Shown here piece by piece: positions 35,446 to 45,082 of a stretch of DNA of 64,000 nt. Below the pieces are notes generated by a model. The model had not been told where the DNA came from, did not search any database, and saw only the letters and a program-made list of their open reading frames with translations. This stretch comes from Microbacterium natoriense (GTDB lineage: Bacteria > Actinomycetota > Actinomycetes > Actinomycetales > Microbacteriaceae). Location of the stretch: the NCBI RefSeq assembly GCF_030816295.1, contig NZ_JAUSXV010000001.1:3410001-3474000 (forward strand), read 5' to 3'. A program made the translations under genes and the position numbers. Position 1 is the first letter of the stretch; each line of letters starts with the position of its first letter.

Positions 35446-35765
35446 CAGAGCGACGCCGTGATCTTCTCCATGAGCTTCTTGGCGCTCTTGGCGTTCTTCG
35501 CGCCGTCCATGAGCGCGACCGGACGGTTGTGGTGCGTGTTGAGGACCAGGTCGATGCGGCTGCCTGCGGCGCCCGGAGAGACCACGATCTGCCCCTCGAG
35601 CTCCCAGGAGAGCATCGTCTTGCGCGTCGTGAAGTTCACCGCGAGCGCCTCGGGGAACCGCTGGGTGATCGTGCACTTCTCGGCGAGCAGCGCCTGCTCG
35701 ACTTTGGCGGCGACGTCCTGCGGCGAACCGGGGACCTCTGCGGACTGGCGGGCTTCGGAACTCAT
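35445..35765 (-). CDS. Small conserved hypothetical protein between metG and tatD
   Basis: 106 residues, cytoplasmic. 'SPQDVAAKVEQALLAEKCTI', 'PEALAVNFTTRKTMLSWELE' and 'SRIDLVLNTHHNRPVALMDG' suggest an alpha/beta fold in which a long helix packs on a sheet, with a basic C-terminal helix 'AKSAKKLMEKIT'. No named family is recognised. It is tightly placed: its start is 2 bases after the metG stop and its stop overlaps the tatD start, so it is translated with these core genes. Confidence 0.75.
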   Translation of the reverse strand: MSSEARQSAEVPGSPQDVAAKVEQALLAEKCTITQRFPEALAVNFTTRKTMLSWELEGQIVVSPGAAGSRIDLVLNTHHNRPVALMDGAKNAKSAKKLMEKITASL

Positions 35766-35767
35766 GC

Positions 35768-37345
35768 TCAGACCCCCTGCTCGACCCGCGGGAACAGCGG
35801 CGCGAGGCCGTTGACGCTGGTGCCGGGGCGCAGCACGCCCCACGCGCCAGCCTCGCGGAGCGGCTGGTCCTGCAGACGACCGATCGATTCGGCGGCGCCC
35901 AGCGCGACCCAGAGCTTCTCGGTCGACTGCGGCATCACCGGCGACAGCAGCACGGCGAGTGCCCGCAGGCCCTCGGCGCACGTGTACAGCACTGTGCCGA
36001 GACGCCCCCGCTGCTCCTCGTCGCGGGCGAGCGCCCACGGCTCGTTGTCGGTGATGTACCCGTTCAGGGCGTCGACGATCGTCCAGATCTCCTTGATGGC
36101 CTCGTCGATGCGGAACTGCTCGATCGCGGCATCCGCGTTCTTCGCCGCGTCCGCCACGATCCGCTGGATCTCGAGGTCCTTCTCGGTGTACTCGGCCGCG
36201 GGCGGCACGATGCCCTCGAAGTACTTCTCGATCATCGCCGTCGTGCGCGATGCGAGGTTACCGAACCCGTTGGCGAGCTCGGCCTGGTAGCGGGCCGACA
36301 GATCCTCCCACGAGAACGAGCCGTCCTGGCCGAACGCGATCGCCGAGAGGAAGTAGAAGCGGTAGGCGTCGGAGCCGAAGACATCGGTGATCTCGGTCGG
36401 CGCGATGCCGGTGAGCTTCGACTTCGACATCTTCTCGCCGCCGACGAGCAACCAGCCGTGCGCGAACACGCCCTTGGGCACGTCGAGACCTGCGGCCATC
36501 AGCATCGCCGGCCAGATGACGGCGTGGAAGCGCAGGATGTCCTTGCCGACCACGTGATACGCGGGCCATCGGCGGGCGAAGGTCTCCTCGTCCTCGCCGT
36601 AGCCGACTGCCGTGGCGTAGTTGAGCAACGCATCGACCCACACGTAGATGACGTGCGAGCTGTCCCACGGCACCTCGATGCCCCAGTCGAATGCGGAACG
36701 CGAGATCGACAGGTCCTTCAGCCCCTGCCGCACGAACGAGACGACCTCGTTGCGCGCGGACTCCGGGCGCACGAAGTCGGGCTCGGTCTTGTAGAGCTCG
36801 AGCAGGCGGTCCTGGAACTCGCTGAGCTTGAAGAAGTAGTTCTTCTCCTGCAGCAGCTCGAGCGGCTTGGAGTGGATCGCGCAGACCTTCAGGCCCTCGA
36901 AGGGCCCCGTTCCGTCGAGGATCTCCGACTCGGGCTTGAACTCCTCGCAGCCCACGCAGTAGAGCGCCTCGTACTCGCCCGCGTAGATGTAGCCGCGGTC
37001 GTAGATGGCCTGGACGAACTTCTTCACGCGCTCCTCATGCCGCTCCTGCGTGGTGCGGATGAAGTCGTCGTTCGCGACATCGAGGGTCTTCAGCAGCGGG
37101 AACCACGCCTCGGTGACGAGCTTGTCGACCCACTCCTGCGGCGTGACGTTGTTCGCCGCTGCGGCGCGGAGCATCTTCTGGCCGTGCTCGTCGGTGCCCG
37201 TCAGCATCCAGGTGTCGTCGCCGCTCTGACGATGCCAGCGCGCGAGCGCGTCGACCGCCACCGAGGTGTACCCGTGGCCGATGTGAGGCACATCGGAGGG
37301 GTAGTAGATGGGCGTGGTGATGTAGAAGGATTCGCCTGCGGGCAT
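35768..37345 (-). CDS. metG: Methionyl-tRNA synthetase
   Basis: 525 residues, class I synthetase. HIGH is at residues 21-24 ('DVPHIGHGYTS') and KMSKS near 305 ('GGEKMSKSKL'). The connective peptide holds 'YCVGCEEF' and 'KVCAIH', a single-knuckle arrangement typical of the short MetG2 type without the C-terminal dimerisation domain. It charges initiator and elongator tRNA-Met. First gene of the metG/small gene/tatD transcript. Confidence 0.98.
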   Translation of the reverse strand: MPAGESFYITTPIYYPSDVPHIGHGYTSVAVDALARWHRQSGDDTWMLTGTDEHGQKMLRAAAANNVTPQEWVDKLVTEAWFPLLKTLDVANDDFIRTTQERHEERVKKFVQAIYDRGYIYAGEYEALYCVGCEEFKPESEILDGTGPFEGLKVCAIHSKPLELLQEKNYFFKLSEFQDRLLELYKTEPDFVRPESARNEVVSFVRQGLKDLSISRSAFDWGIEVPWDSSHVIYVWVDALLNYATAVGYGEDEETFARRWPAYHVVGKDILRFHAVIWPAMLMAAGLDVPKGVFAHGWLLVGGEKMSKSKLTGIAPTEITDVFGSDAYRFYFLSAIAFGQDGSFSWEDLSARYQAELANGFGNLASRTTAMIEKYFEGIVPPAAEYTEKDLEIQRIVADAAKNADAAIEQFRIDEAIKEIWTIVDALNGYITDNEPWALARDEEQRGRLGTVLYTCAEGLRALAVLLSPVMPQSTEKLWVALGAAESIGRLQDQPLREAGAWGVLRPGTSVNGLAPLFPRVEQGV

Positions 37346-37387
37346 GGGGTCAATTCTAGGTGGGATGCCGAAGCGGGTTACGCCGGG

Positions 37388-38899
37388 TCAGCGCACTGCG
37401 ATGGTGATGCGGTGCCACCCCGTCGCGCCGTCCGGAGCAGGCGGCGCTGCAGCATCTGTCTGGGTGACCGCGTCGGCGCCGATCGCGCGGCATTCGATCT
37501 CATGCGAACCGCTCTCGGCCGTCCAGGCGAGGTGCCACTGCACCCAGGTGTCGTCGGAGATCGCCGCAGCCAGGGTCGCCCGCTGCCACTCGCCGCCGTC
37601 GATGCGCACCTCGACGCCGTCGACGCCGACGTGCTGCTGCCAGGCCATCCCGGCGATCACCACCTCGCCGGCGTCGACGGAACCGCGCGGCACGTCGATA
37701 CGCGACTGCAGTTTGATCGGCCCCCGCTCCGACCAGCCGCGAGTGGTCCAGTACGCGGTGGCGCGATCGAACCGGGTGACCTCGAGTTCGGTCACCCACT
37801 TCGTGGCCGACACGTAGCCGTAGAGTCCTGGCACCACGAGCCGCACCGGGAAGCCGTGCTCGACGGGGAGCGGCTCGCCGTTCATGCCGACCGCAAGCAG
37901 CGAGTCGCGCTCGTCGGTGAGAGCCTCGAGCGGAGTGGATGCTGTGAACCCGTCGATCGATGTCGAGAGCACCATGTCGGCATCCGCATGCACACCGGCG
38001 CGAGTGAGCACGTCCCGCACCGGCAGCCCGAGCCAGCGGGCGTTGCCGATCAGATCGCCGCCGACGGTGTTCGACACGCATGCGAGCGTCACGTCAGCCT
38101 CCTGCAGGGGCGATGCGAGCAGATCATCCCAGGTGAGCACGACCTCGCGGTCGACCATGCCGTGCACGCGCAGACTCCAGTCGGCCGGATCCACCTGCGG
38201 GACGATCAGCGCGGTGTCGATGCGGTAGAAGTCGGCGTTGGGCGTGACCACGGGCGCGAGCCCCGGGATGCCCAGCTCGGCGGCCTGCGGCACCTGCGGC
38301 GCGGCCGTCGCCGGCTTCGGCAGGCGGAGCGCGCTGCGAATCGTCTCCACGCTCTGCGAGGCGGTGCGGGCGACGTTCGATACGGCGAGCGCGAGCAGGC
38401 CGGATGCCGTCGCCACGGCCGTCCAGACCAGGAACCTCCGCCGCTCCGGCTCCTCCTCGCGCTCGCTGAGCGAGATGAGCCCGCGAACCGTCAGCGCCGC
38501 CACGCCGCTCGCGAGGAGCGCTGGGATCGCGGCGAGCAGCGCTCGGTCCGAGCGGACGACGGCGATCACCGCGCCGACGACGCCGAGCGCTGCGAAGGCC
38601 ACTGCACCCAGCGGCGGCCGGCGTCGCTCCAGCATCCCGGCTGCGAACGCCACTGCCAGGAGGACCACGGCGATTCCCACGAGCAGCGCCGCCTTGTCGC
38701 CGGTGCCGAACCACGCGATCGCGGTGTCCTTCGCCCAGCTGGGGGCGATGTCGATCAGCGCTCCGCCGACGGCCGCGAAGGGACTGGCGGACGGCAGCAG
38801 GAAAGCCGCGACGACCTCACCGAGCCCCGTGCCGAGCAGCACCGACACGACGCCGAGGACGCCCGGCCTCGGTCCTGTACGCACTCGCTCCCGCACCAT
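37388..38899 (-). CDS. Membrane-anchored molybdopterin oxidoreductase (sulfite-oxidase fold)
   Basis: 503 residues. Four or five membrane segments fill about residues 15-175, followed by a long exported molybdenum domain. The molybdenum-ligating Cys is Cys274 in 'VTLACVSNTVGGDLIGNARW', and 'PVRLVVPGLYGYVSATKWVT' is the conserved cofactor-binding segment. The C-terminal part (about 400-503) matches the Ig-like dimerisation domain of sulfite oxidases. This layout resembles YedY/MsrP-like enzymes, but with membrane helices replacing a haem partner. Substrate unknown; methionine sulfoxide or sulfite are possibilities. Confidence 0.9.
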   Translation of the reverse strand: MVRERVRTGPRPGVLGVVSVLLGTGLGEVVAAFLLPSASPFAAVGGALIDIAPSWAKDTAIAWFGTGDKAALLVGIAVVLLAVAFAAGMLERRRPPLGAVAFAALGVVGAVIAVVRSDRALLAAIPALLASGVAALTVRGLISLSEREEEPERRRFLVWTAVATASGLLALAVSNVARTASQSVETIRSALRLPKPATAAPQVPQAAELGIPGLAPVVTPNADFYRIDTALIVPQVDPADWSLRVHGMVDREVVLTWDDLLASPLQEADVTLACVSNTVGGDLIGNARWLGLPVRDVLTRAGVHADADMVLSTSIDGFTASTPLEALTDERDSLLAVGMNGEPLPVEHGFPVRLVVPGLYGYVSATKWVTELEVTRFDRATAYWTTRGWSERGPIKLQSRIDVPRGSVDAGEVVIAGMAWQQHVGVDGVEVRIDGGEWQRATLAAAISDDTWVQWHLAWTAESGSHEIECRAIGADAVTQTDAAAPPAPDGATGWHRITIAVR

Positions 38900-38916
38900 G
38901 GTCCGAGGGTACGCGC

Positions 38917-39546
38917 TCAGCCCGCCGATCGAGGGATGACGGCGGTCACGGAGGCGTGCGGTCGCGCGCTGATCTCGCCGGGCTCACGGGCACGGCGTTC
39001 GCCGCCCGTGACAACGAAGCCGGCATCCACCAGCAGCTCCCCGAGCGTCTCCTGGTTCCAGTAGTACGCCGGGGCCACGGCATGCGCGAAGGGCTCGCGC
39101 GGCTCCCCCTCGAAGAATCCGATCAGAAGACCGCCGCCCGGTGCGAGAGCGCGTGCGAACTCGGAGAGGACGTCGTGCACCTCGGCGGGCGGAGTGTGGA
39201 TCAGCGAGTACCACGAGAGGATGCCGCCGAGAGATGCTGTCGGCACAGGGATCCGGCGGAAGGATCCCACCTCGAACGGGAGCCCGGGGTACGTCGAGCG
39301 CGCGAAGGCCACGAAGCTCTCCGTCAGGTCGATCCCGCGCGCGTCCCGCCCGTCCTCTGCGAGGAGCGCCGTCCACTGCCCGGGCCCGCATCCGGCATCC
39401 AGCAGAGGACCGGTCGTCTCATCCCGCCAGCGCACGACCGCGGCGACGTCCCTTTCGTCCATCTGCTCCAGAGCGCCGGCGATCTCGATGTACTCGGCCG
39501 CTCTGCCGCCGTACGCGGCTGCGATGCTCGAGTCTGAAGAGATCAT
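38917..39546 (-). CDS. Class I SAM-dependent methyltransferase
   Basis: 209 residues. The SAM-binding motif I is 'GPLLDAGCGPGQWTALLAE', followed by 'ARGIDLTESFVAFAR' (motif with acidic residue), 'LGGILSWYSLIHTPP' (motif IV region) and 'LAPGGGLLIGFF'. The target is unknown. Its ATG overlaps the rsmI stop (ATGA), so the two methyltransferases are co-translated. Confidence 0.9.
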   Translation of the reverse strand: MISSDSSIAAAYGGRAAEYIEIAGALEQMDERDVAAVVRWRDETTGPLLDAGCGPGQWTALLAEDGRDARGIDLTESFVAFARSTYPGLPFEVGSFRRIPVPTASLGGILSWYSLIHTPPAEVHDVLSEFARALAPGGGLLIGFFEGEPREPFAHAVAPAYYWNQETLGELLVDAGFVVTGGERRAREPGEISARPHASVTAVIPRSAG

Positions 39547-40364
39547 GACTTCCGGGCGGCGAGCGCGGACTGGTACAGGTCGCGGGAGGACAGCCCGGTG
39601 AGCCCGGCGACTTCGGCGGCGGCGTCCTTCAAGCGGATGCCGGAGGCCACGAGAGCCTGCACCTGGGTGAGCGCGTCGTCCGCCGAGGCGACTCGGGCGG
39701 CCGCCCCCTCAACGACGACGACGATCTCGCCCTTCACTCCATCGGCGGCCCACGCCGCGAGCTCTGCGGCGGTCCCCCGGCGCACCTCTTCGTAGAATTT
39801 CGTCAGCTCCCGGCACACCGCGATCCGGCGTTCGTCGCCGAAGGCCGCGCCCATGTCGACGAGCGAGGACGCGAGCCGCGACGGCGACTCGAAGAACACC
39901 ATCGTGCGCGGCTCGGCCGCGAGGGCACGCAGCGTCGAGCGCCGCTCCCCCGGCTTGCGCGGCAGGAATCCCTCGAAGGTGAAACGGTCGGTGGGCAGCC
40001 CCGAGATCGCGAGGGCCATCAGCACCGCGCTCGGGCCCGGGATCGCTGTGACCGTGACGCCCTGGGCGACGGCTTCGGCGACCAGCCCGTACCCGGGGTC
40101 GCTGATCGCGGGCATCCCCGCGTCGCTGACGACGACCACGTCCGACTCCAGAGCCAGAGCCGCGAGCTCTCCCGACTTCTGCTTCTCGTTGTGGTCGTGC
40201 AGCGCGATCAGCCGCGGTCGGTTCTCGATCTTCAGGGCCTGCAGGAGCCGCCCGGTCGTTCGCGTGTCCTCCGCGACCACGACCTCGGCGTTCTCGAGCA
40301 CCTCGATCAGCCGCCGAGAGGCGTCGCCGAGATTTCCGATGGGCGTGGCGGCGAGAATGATCAC
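39543..40364 (-). CDS. rsmI: 16S rRNA (cytidine1402-2'-O)-methyltransferase
   Basis: 273 residues, tetrapyrrole-methylase fold. 'ILAATPIGNLGDAS' at the N-terminus, 'AEDTRTTGRLL', 'VVVVSDAGMPAISDPGY' and 'VTAIPGPSAVLMALAISGLP' are the RsmI signature. It methylates the ribose of C1402 in the P site. It is divergent from the protein mannosyltransferase gene across 35 bases, an arrangement I recall from other actinobacteria. Confidence 0.97.
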   Translation of the reverse strand: MIILAATPIGNLGDASRRLIEVLENAEVVVAEDTRTTGRLLQALKIENRPRLIALHDHNEKQKSGELAALALESDVVVVSDAGMPAISDPGYGLVAEAVAQGVTVTAIPGPSAVLMALAISGLPTDRFTFEGFLPRKPGERRSTLRALAAEPRTMVFFESPSRLASSLVDMGAAFGDERRIAVCRELTKFYEEVRRGTAAELAAWAADGVKGEIVVVVEGAAARVASADDALTQVQALVASGIRLKDAAAEVAGLTGLSSRDLYQSALAARKS

Positions 40365-40399
40365 ACGCTCAGCCTATGCGCGTTGTCTAGGCTGTAGCG

Positions 40400-41953
40400 G
40401 TGACTGAACCTGCCCCTCTGCTGCCACCCCCCGACGAGCGCCTCACACGCTACGGGCAGCTGCGCGACAGCATCCTGCGCACCCCCGACTGGGGACGGAT
40501 GATCGCATGGTTCGCGCCCCTCGTCGTCACCCTGGTGGCGGCGGTGCTGCGCCTGGTCAATCTCGGCCATCCTCACCAACTCGCCTTCGACGAGACGTAT
40601 TACGTGAAGGACGCCTGGTCGCTGTGGACGCTCGGCTACGAGGGCACCTGGGGCGAGAACGCGAACGAGGCGTTCATCACCCTGCAGCAGCTCCCCCTCG
40701 ACCCCAAGGGCTCGTTCATCGTGCACCCGCCGCTGGGCAAATGGCTGATCGCTCTGGGAATGGCTCTCGGCGGACCCGACAACAGCGTCGGCTGGCGCCT
40801 CGCGACCGCCCTCCTCGGCACCGGCACGGTGCTGCTCACGTATCTCATCGCTCGCAAGCTCACCGGCTCCGTCGTCGTCGCGACCGTCGCCGGCGGTCTC
40901 CTCGCGATCGACGGCCTCAGCATCGTGCTGAGCCGCATCGCCCTGCTCGACGGCATCCTCACCTTCTTCATCATGCTCGGCGTGCTGTTCATCCTGCACG
41001 ACAGAGCACGCACGATCCCGCTGCTGGAGAGACCCGATGAGGACGAGCCCGAGCCGATGTGGGGGCGCGTGCTCTGGCGCCGCCCATGGCTCGTCGCGGC
41101 CGGCCTCGCTCTCGGCGCGGCGTGCGCCGTGAAGTGGTCCGGCCTGTACGTGCTGGCGGCCTTCGGACTGTACGTCGTGGTGACGGATGCTCTCGCCCGC
41201 CGCCGTGCGGGGGTCGTCCTGTGGCCCACAGCGGCGGCATTCCGTCAGGGACCGGTGTCGTTCGTGCTGCTGGTCGTCCCCGCGTTCGCCGTCTACCTCG
41301 CGAGCTGGACGGGCTGGCTCGTCACCGCGGGCGGCTACAACCGCGACCTCGACCCGAACCCCTTCATCTCGCTGTTCCGGTATCACCAGGCCATCCTGAA
41401 CTTCCACGTCGGCCTCAGCAGCGGCCACCCTTACGCGAGCCCCGCCTGGGAGTGGCCGTTCCTGCTGCGCCCGACGGCCGTGTGGGTCGGCAGCGATCCG
41501 GCGGGCTGCGGCACGGATCACTGCATCGCCGTGATCAGCAGCATCCCGAATCCCCTGATCTGGTACGCGGCCGTCGCGGCATCCGTGTATCTCCTCTACC
41601 GCCTGGTGCGGGCCTGGATCCAGAAGCGCCCGATCGAGCCAGCCCTCACGTTCCCGCTCATCGGCCTGGCGGCGACCTACGTGCCGTGGCTGATGTTCCC
41701 CGAGCGCACGATCTTCCAGTTCTACACCGTGGCGATGATGCCGTTCCTCGTGCTCGGCCTCGCGATGACGCTGCGAGTGATCGCCGGCCGACGGGACGAT
41801 CCCCTGTACCGGCGCCAGGCCGGCGAGCGCACGGTCACGGTCTTCCTCGTTTTCGCCGTGCTCGTGTCTGCGTTCTTCTATCCGGTGTGGACCGGCATGA
41901 GCGTGCCCTACGACTTCTGGCTGCTGCACAACTGGCTGCCGGGCTGGGTGTGA
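40400..41953 (+). CDS. pmt: Polyprenyl-phosphate-mannose--protein mannosyltransferase
   Basis: 517 residues, GTG start, about ten membrane segments. The catalytic acidic pair of the first extracellular loop is visible in 'LAFDETYYVKDAWSL' (Asp64-Glu65). 'FIVHPPLGKWLIALG' and 'RIALLDGILTFFIM' are further PMT landmarks. It transfers mannose from polyprenyl phosphate to Ser/Thr of proteins during Sec export (actinobacterial O-mannosylation, as for M. tuberculosis Rv1002c). Divergent from rsmI. Confidence 0.95.
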   Translation: MTEPAPLLPPPDERLTRYGQLRDSILRTPDWGRMIAWFAPLVVTLVAAVLRLVNLGHPHQLAFDETYYVKDAWSLWTLGYEGTWGENANEAFITLQQLPLDPKGSFIVHPPLGKWLIALGMALGGPDNSVGWRLATALLGTGTVLLTYLIARKLTGSVVVATVAGGLLAIDGLSIVLSRIALLDGILTFFIMLGVLFILHDRARTIPLLERPDEDEPEPMWGRVLWRRPWLVAAGLALGAACAVKWSGLYVLAAFGLYVVVTDALARRRAGVVLWPTAAAFRQGPVSFVLLVVPAFAVYLASWTGWLVTAGGYNRDLDPNPFISLFRYHQAILNFHVGLSSGHPYASPAWEWPFLLRPTAVWVGSDPAGCGTDHCIAVISSIPNPLIWYAAVAASVYLLYRLVRAWIQKRPIEPALTFPLIGLAATYVPWLMFPERTIFQFYTVAMMPFLVLGLAMTLRVIAGRRDDPLYRRQAGERTVTVFLVFAVLVSAFFYPVWTGMSVPYDFWLLHNWLPGWV

Positions 41954-41954
41954 G

Positions 41955-42443
41955 CTAGCTCTTCTCGGCCTCGGCCTCGGCGACGTGCGCGACCAAGGGC
42001 AGCACACGCCCCGAGAGATGCGTGCGCATCGCGATGGATGACGCCGTGCGCGCGACGCCGGGCACGACGGCCACCCGATCGAGCACGTCCTGCAGCTGCA
42101 CGGCGTCTCGCGCCACGAGCCGCAGCTGCATGTCGCTCGCCCCGGTGACGGTGTGCATGTCGACGATCTCGGGCACCGCGTCCGCGAGCGCCGCCGCGAC
42201 CTCGTCGTGTCCCACCTTCTGATCGATCTCGACCAGGCAGAACGCCACGAGCCCGTACCCGAACCCGCCGGGCTCGATGCGGGGAACGATCGCATCGATC
42301 ACGCCGCCCTCGTGCAGACGCGCGAGCCGGCTGGTCGCGGTGCCGCGAGCGATGCCGAGTCGGCGCGCGCACTCCAGGATCGGCAGCTGCGGTTCCTCGG
42401 TGAGCAAACGGATCAGTGCGGCGTCGAGTCGATCGATCTGCAC
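41955..42443 (-). CDS. Lrp/AsnC-family transcriptional regulator
   Basis: 162 residues, GTG start. The N-terminal helix-turn-helix 'CARRLGIARGTATSRLARLH' is followed by the RAM/AsnC effector domain ('GFGYGLVAFCLVEID', 'VTGASDMQLRLVARD'). It is the last gene of an operon with an amino-acid permease and an aminotransferase, its start being 2 bases after the permease stop. It probably senses an amino acid carried by that permease. Confidence 0.93.
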   Translation of the reverse strand: MQIDRLDAALIRLLTEEPQLPILECARRLGIARGTATSRLARLHEGGVIDAIVPRIEPGGFGYGLVAFCLVEIDQKVGHDEVAAALADAVPEIVDMHTVTGASDMQLRLVARDAVQLQDVLDRVAVVPGVARTASSIAMRTHLSGRVLPLVAHVAEAEAEKS

Positions 42444-42444
42444 G

Positions 42445-43836
42445 TCACGGCTCCCTGACGACTCCGGGCCGCGCCACCGCGCGTGTGAGACGGGCGACGA
42501 TCAGGAGCAGGGCCGTCAGTCCGATCGTCAGGAGCAGCTGGATGCGGGCCGCCGGATCGATCATGGTGAGGGCGATGACGCCCGCCAGCAGCACCAGGCA
42601 CAGCCACGACAGCCACGGGAATCCCCACATGCGCATCGGCATCACCTCGCCCGACCGGTCGGCACGACGACGGAGGATGATCTGCGACACCGCGGTCGAC
42701 GTCCAGATCACGAGCAGCGTCGAGCCGACGACGTTGAGGAGCGCCGGCAGCACGGTGTCCGGGAACGCCCAGTTCAGCGCGACGGTCACGAACCCGAAGA
42801 CCACCGAGGCCAGCACCGCGACGAACGGCACGCCGTTGACGGTGGTGCGGGTCGCGGCGAGCGGCGCGAGGCCGCGCTCGCCGAGCGAGTAGGCCATCCG
42901 AGAGGCGCCGTAGATGTTCGCGTTCATCGCCGAGAGCAGGGCGATCACGACGATGAGATCCATCACGAGCCCGACGCCGGGGACGTTCAGGGTGTCGAGC
43001 ACGGCCGAGAACGGTCCAGCCTTGACGGCAGGATCGTTCCAGGGGAGCACGGCGACGATCACGAAGATCGAGCCGACGTAGAAGATGAGGATGCGCACGA
43101 GCACCTCGCGGACGATCCTGCGGATGTTTCGCGAGGGGTCGTCGGATTCGGCGGCCGCGATCGCGACGACCTCGGTGCCTCCGAAGGCGAACACGACGAT
43201 CAGCAGTGCCGCGGCGACGCCGGTCATCCCGTTCGGTGCGAAACCGTCGTGTGCGACCACGTTGCCGACGCCAGTGGCGGGGACGCCGGGGACGAGGCCG
43301 AGGATCGCGCACACGCCGACGATCAGGAAGGCGATGATGGCAGCCACCTTGATCGCCGCGAACCAGAACTCGAAGCGTCCGTAGTTGCGTACGCCGAACA
43401 GGTTCACGGCGGTGAGCGCGGCCACGAAGACCAGCACCCAGACCCAGGCCGGGATCGCGGGAACCCATCCTGCGACGATGCCTCCTGCGCCGGTAGCCTC
43501 GGCCGCGATCACGACCACGAGCTGTATCCAGTACAGCCAGCCGACCGCGCTGCCCGCGCTGCGCCCCATGGCCTTCTGCGCATAAGAGCTGAAGGCGCCC
43601 GAGCTGGGACGGGCGGCGACCATCTCGGCGAGCATGGCCATCACCAGAACGACGATGCCGCCGGCGACGAGATAGGAGACGAGCACGGCGGGGCCGGCGA
43701 TGCTGATCGCCTGTCCGGAGCCGACGAAGAGACCGGCGCCGATCGCTCCGCCGAGGCCCATCATGGATATCTGCCGGCGAGTGAGACCCGGGTGCAGGCC
43801 CTTGGTCGTGGTCGTCGTGGTGGGAACCTCGGTCAT
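42445..43836 (-). CDS. APC-family amino-acid permease
   Basis: 463 residues, 12 membrane segments. The N-terminal 'LTRRQISMMGLGGAIGAGLF' then 'VGSGQAI' is the amino-acid-transporter signature for the first segment, followed by 'AEMVAARPSSGAFSSYAQKA'. It groups with AnsP/GabP/AroP-like permeases; specificity cannot be read. The ATG at 43836 overlaps the aminotransferase stop (ATGA). A poly-Thr stretch lies in residues 6-11. Confidence 0.93.
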   Translation of the reverse strand: MTEVPTTTTTTKGLHPGLTRRQISMMGLGGAIGAGLFVGSGQAISIAGPAVLVSYLVAGGIVVLVMAMLAEMVAARPSSGAFSSYAQKAMGRSAGSAVGWLYWIQLVVVIAAEATGAGGIVAGWVPAIPAWVWVLVFVAALTAVNLFGVRNYGRFEFWFAAIKVAAIIAFLIVGVCAILGLVPGVPATGVGNVVAHDGFAPNGMTGVAAALLIVVFAFGGTEVVAIAAAESDDPSRNIRRIVREVLVRILIFYVGSIFVIVAVLPWNDPAVKAGPFSAVLDTLNVPGVGLVMDLIVVIALLSAMNANIYGASRMAYSLGERGLAPLAATRTTVNGVPFVAVLASVVFGFVTVALNWAFPDTVLPALLNVVGSTLLVIWTSTAVSQIILRRRADRSGEVMPMRMWGFPWLSWLCLVLLAGVIALTMIDPAARIQLLLTIGLTALLLIVARLTRAVARPGVVREP

Positions 43837-44894
43837 GCGATCGCCTCCGTGCGAACGAGCGTGGCTGCCACGCGGTCGATGTCTTCGATGCTGCCGGAAG
43901 AGATGCGCACGCCTTCGCCCGGGAAGACGCGCGTGATCACCCCGCCCTCGCGGAGCAGCGCCTCGAGTTCCTCGGTGCGCTCCCCCGCGGGCACCCACAC
44001 GAAGTTCGCCTGCGAAGCGATCGCGGGCCAGCCGGCGTCGGCGAGCAGAGCGCGCAGTCGGTCGCGCTGGGTCACGACCTCATGGATCCGCGCGGCGAGT
44101 TCATCCTCGGCATCCAGCGACGCGCGGGCCGCTGCCTGCGCGAGGTCGCTCACACCGAACGGCACAGCGACCTTGCGCTGGTTCTCGGCGACCTCGAGAG
44201 GCGAGATCGCGTAGCCGATGCGAAGGCCGGCGAGCCCGTAGGCCTTCGAGAAGGTGTGCAGCACCGCGACGTGCGGATGCTGTCGGAAGAGTTCGATGCC
44301 CGCTCCGTAGCTGTCGGTCCGGTCGAAGTGCACGTATGCCTCGTCGATCACGACGAGGATGTCGTGCGGCACGGCTGAGACGAAGCGCTCGAGCTCTGCT
44401 GCGCTCACGACTGTGCCGGTGGGGTTGTTCGGATTGCACACGAAGATCGCACGGGTGCGCGGCGTGATCGCGGCGAGCATCCCGTCGAGGTCGTGGGCAT
44501 GCTCGGCATTCAGCGGCACGGCGATCGGGGTCGCGCCTGCGATGCGCACGAGCGACGGGTAGGCCTCGAACGACCGCCACGCGAACATGACCTCATCGCC
44601 CTCGCCGGCCACCGCGTGGATGAGCTGCGCCGCGAGTTCCACCGAGCCGGCGCCGACGGTCACCAGTCGAGGGTCGATCCCGTAGCGCTCGGCGAGCCGC
44701 GTGCGCAGCGCTGCGGCACTCATGTCCGGGTAGCGGTTGATGCTGCCCAAGGCGTCTTGCACCGCTTCCCGCACGGAGGCCAGCGGCGGATGCGGGGATT
44801 CGTTCGACGAGAGCTTGGAGGCGCCGGCCGGAGCCGAGCGACCCTGACGGTATGCGGGTACCGCATCGAGTCCGGCGCGGGAGGGAAGAGTCAT
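43833..44894 (-). CDS. Histidinol-phosphate/aromatic aminotransferase-like PLP enzyme
   Basis: 353 residues, fold-type I. 'FVCNPNNPTGTVVSAAELER', 'VVIDEAYVHF' and the PLP-lysine segment 'HTFSKAYGLAGLRIGYA' identify the HisC/Pat family. Because no other his gene is nearby and it is co-transcribed with an amino-acid permease and an Lrp regulator, aromatic or phenylalanine transamination (Pat-like) is more likely than histidine synthesis; this is inference. An inverted repeat CGGTCG-N4-CGACCG lies upstream at 44928-44943. Confidence 0.9.
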   Translation of the reverse strand: MTLPSRAGLDAVPAYRQGRSAPAGASKLSSNESPHPPLASVREAVQDALGSINRYPDMSAAALRTRLAERYGIDPRLVTVGAGSVELAAQLIHAVAGEGDEVMFAWRSFEAYPSLVRIAGATPIAVPLNAEHAHDLDGMLAAITPRTRAIFVCNPNNPTGTVVSAAELERFVSAVPHDILVVIDEAYVHFDRTDSYGAGIELFRQHPHVAVLHTFSKAYGLAGLRIGYAISPLEVAENQRKVAVPFGVSDLAQAAARASLDAEDELAARIHEVVTQRDRLRALLADAGWPAIASQANFVWVPAGERTEELEALLREGGVITRVFPGEGVRISSGSIEDIDRVAATLVRTEAIA

Positions 44895-45082
44895 TCGTCA
44901 GAGCGTCCTTGCTGAGATCCGATCGGTCGGTCGTCGTCGACCGCTGTCGCGCAACACTAGAACGGATGCGGGCGACTGGGCAAACGGTTCACTCATCACT
45001 GCGCATGGCGCGCATCCGCACGGCGCTTCCGTGCAATCCGCTGAGCAGACTGCACACCCTCGCGAGAGGATACGATCACCTC

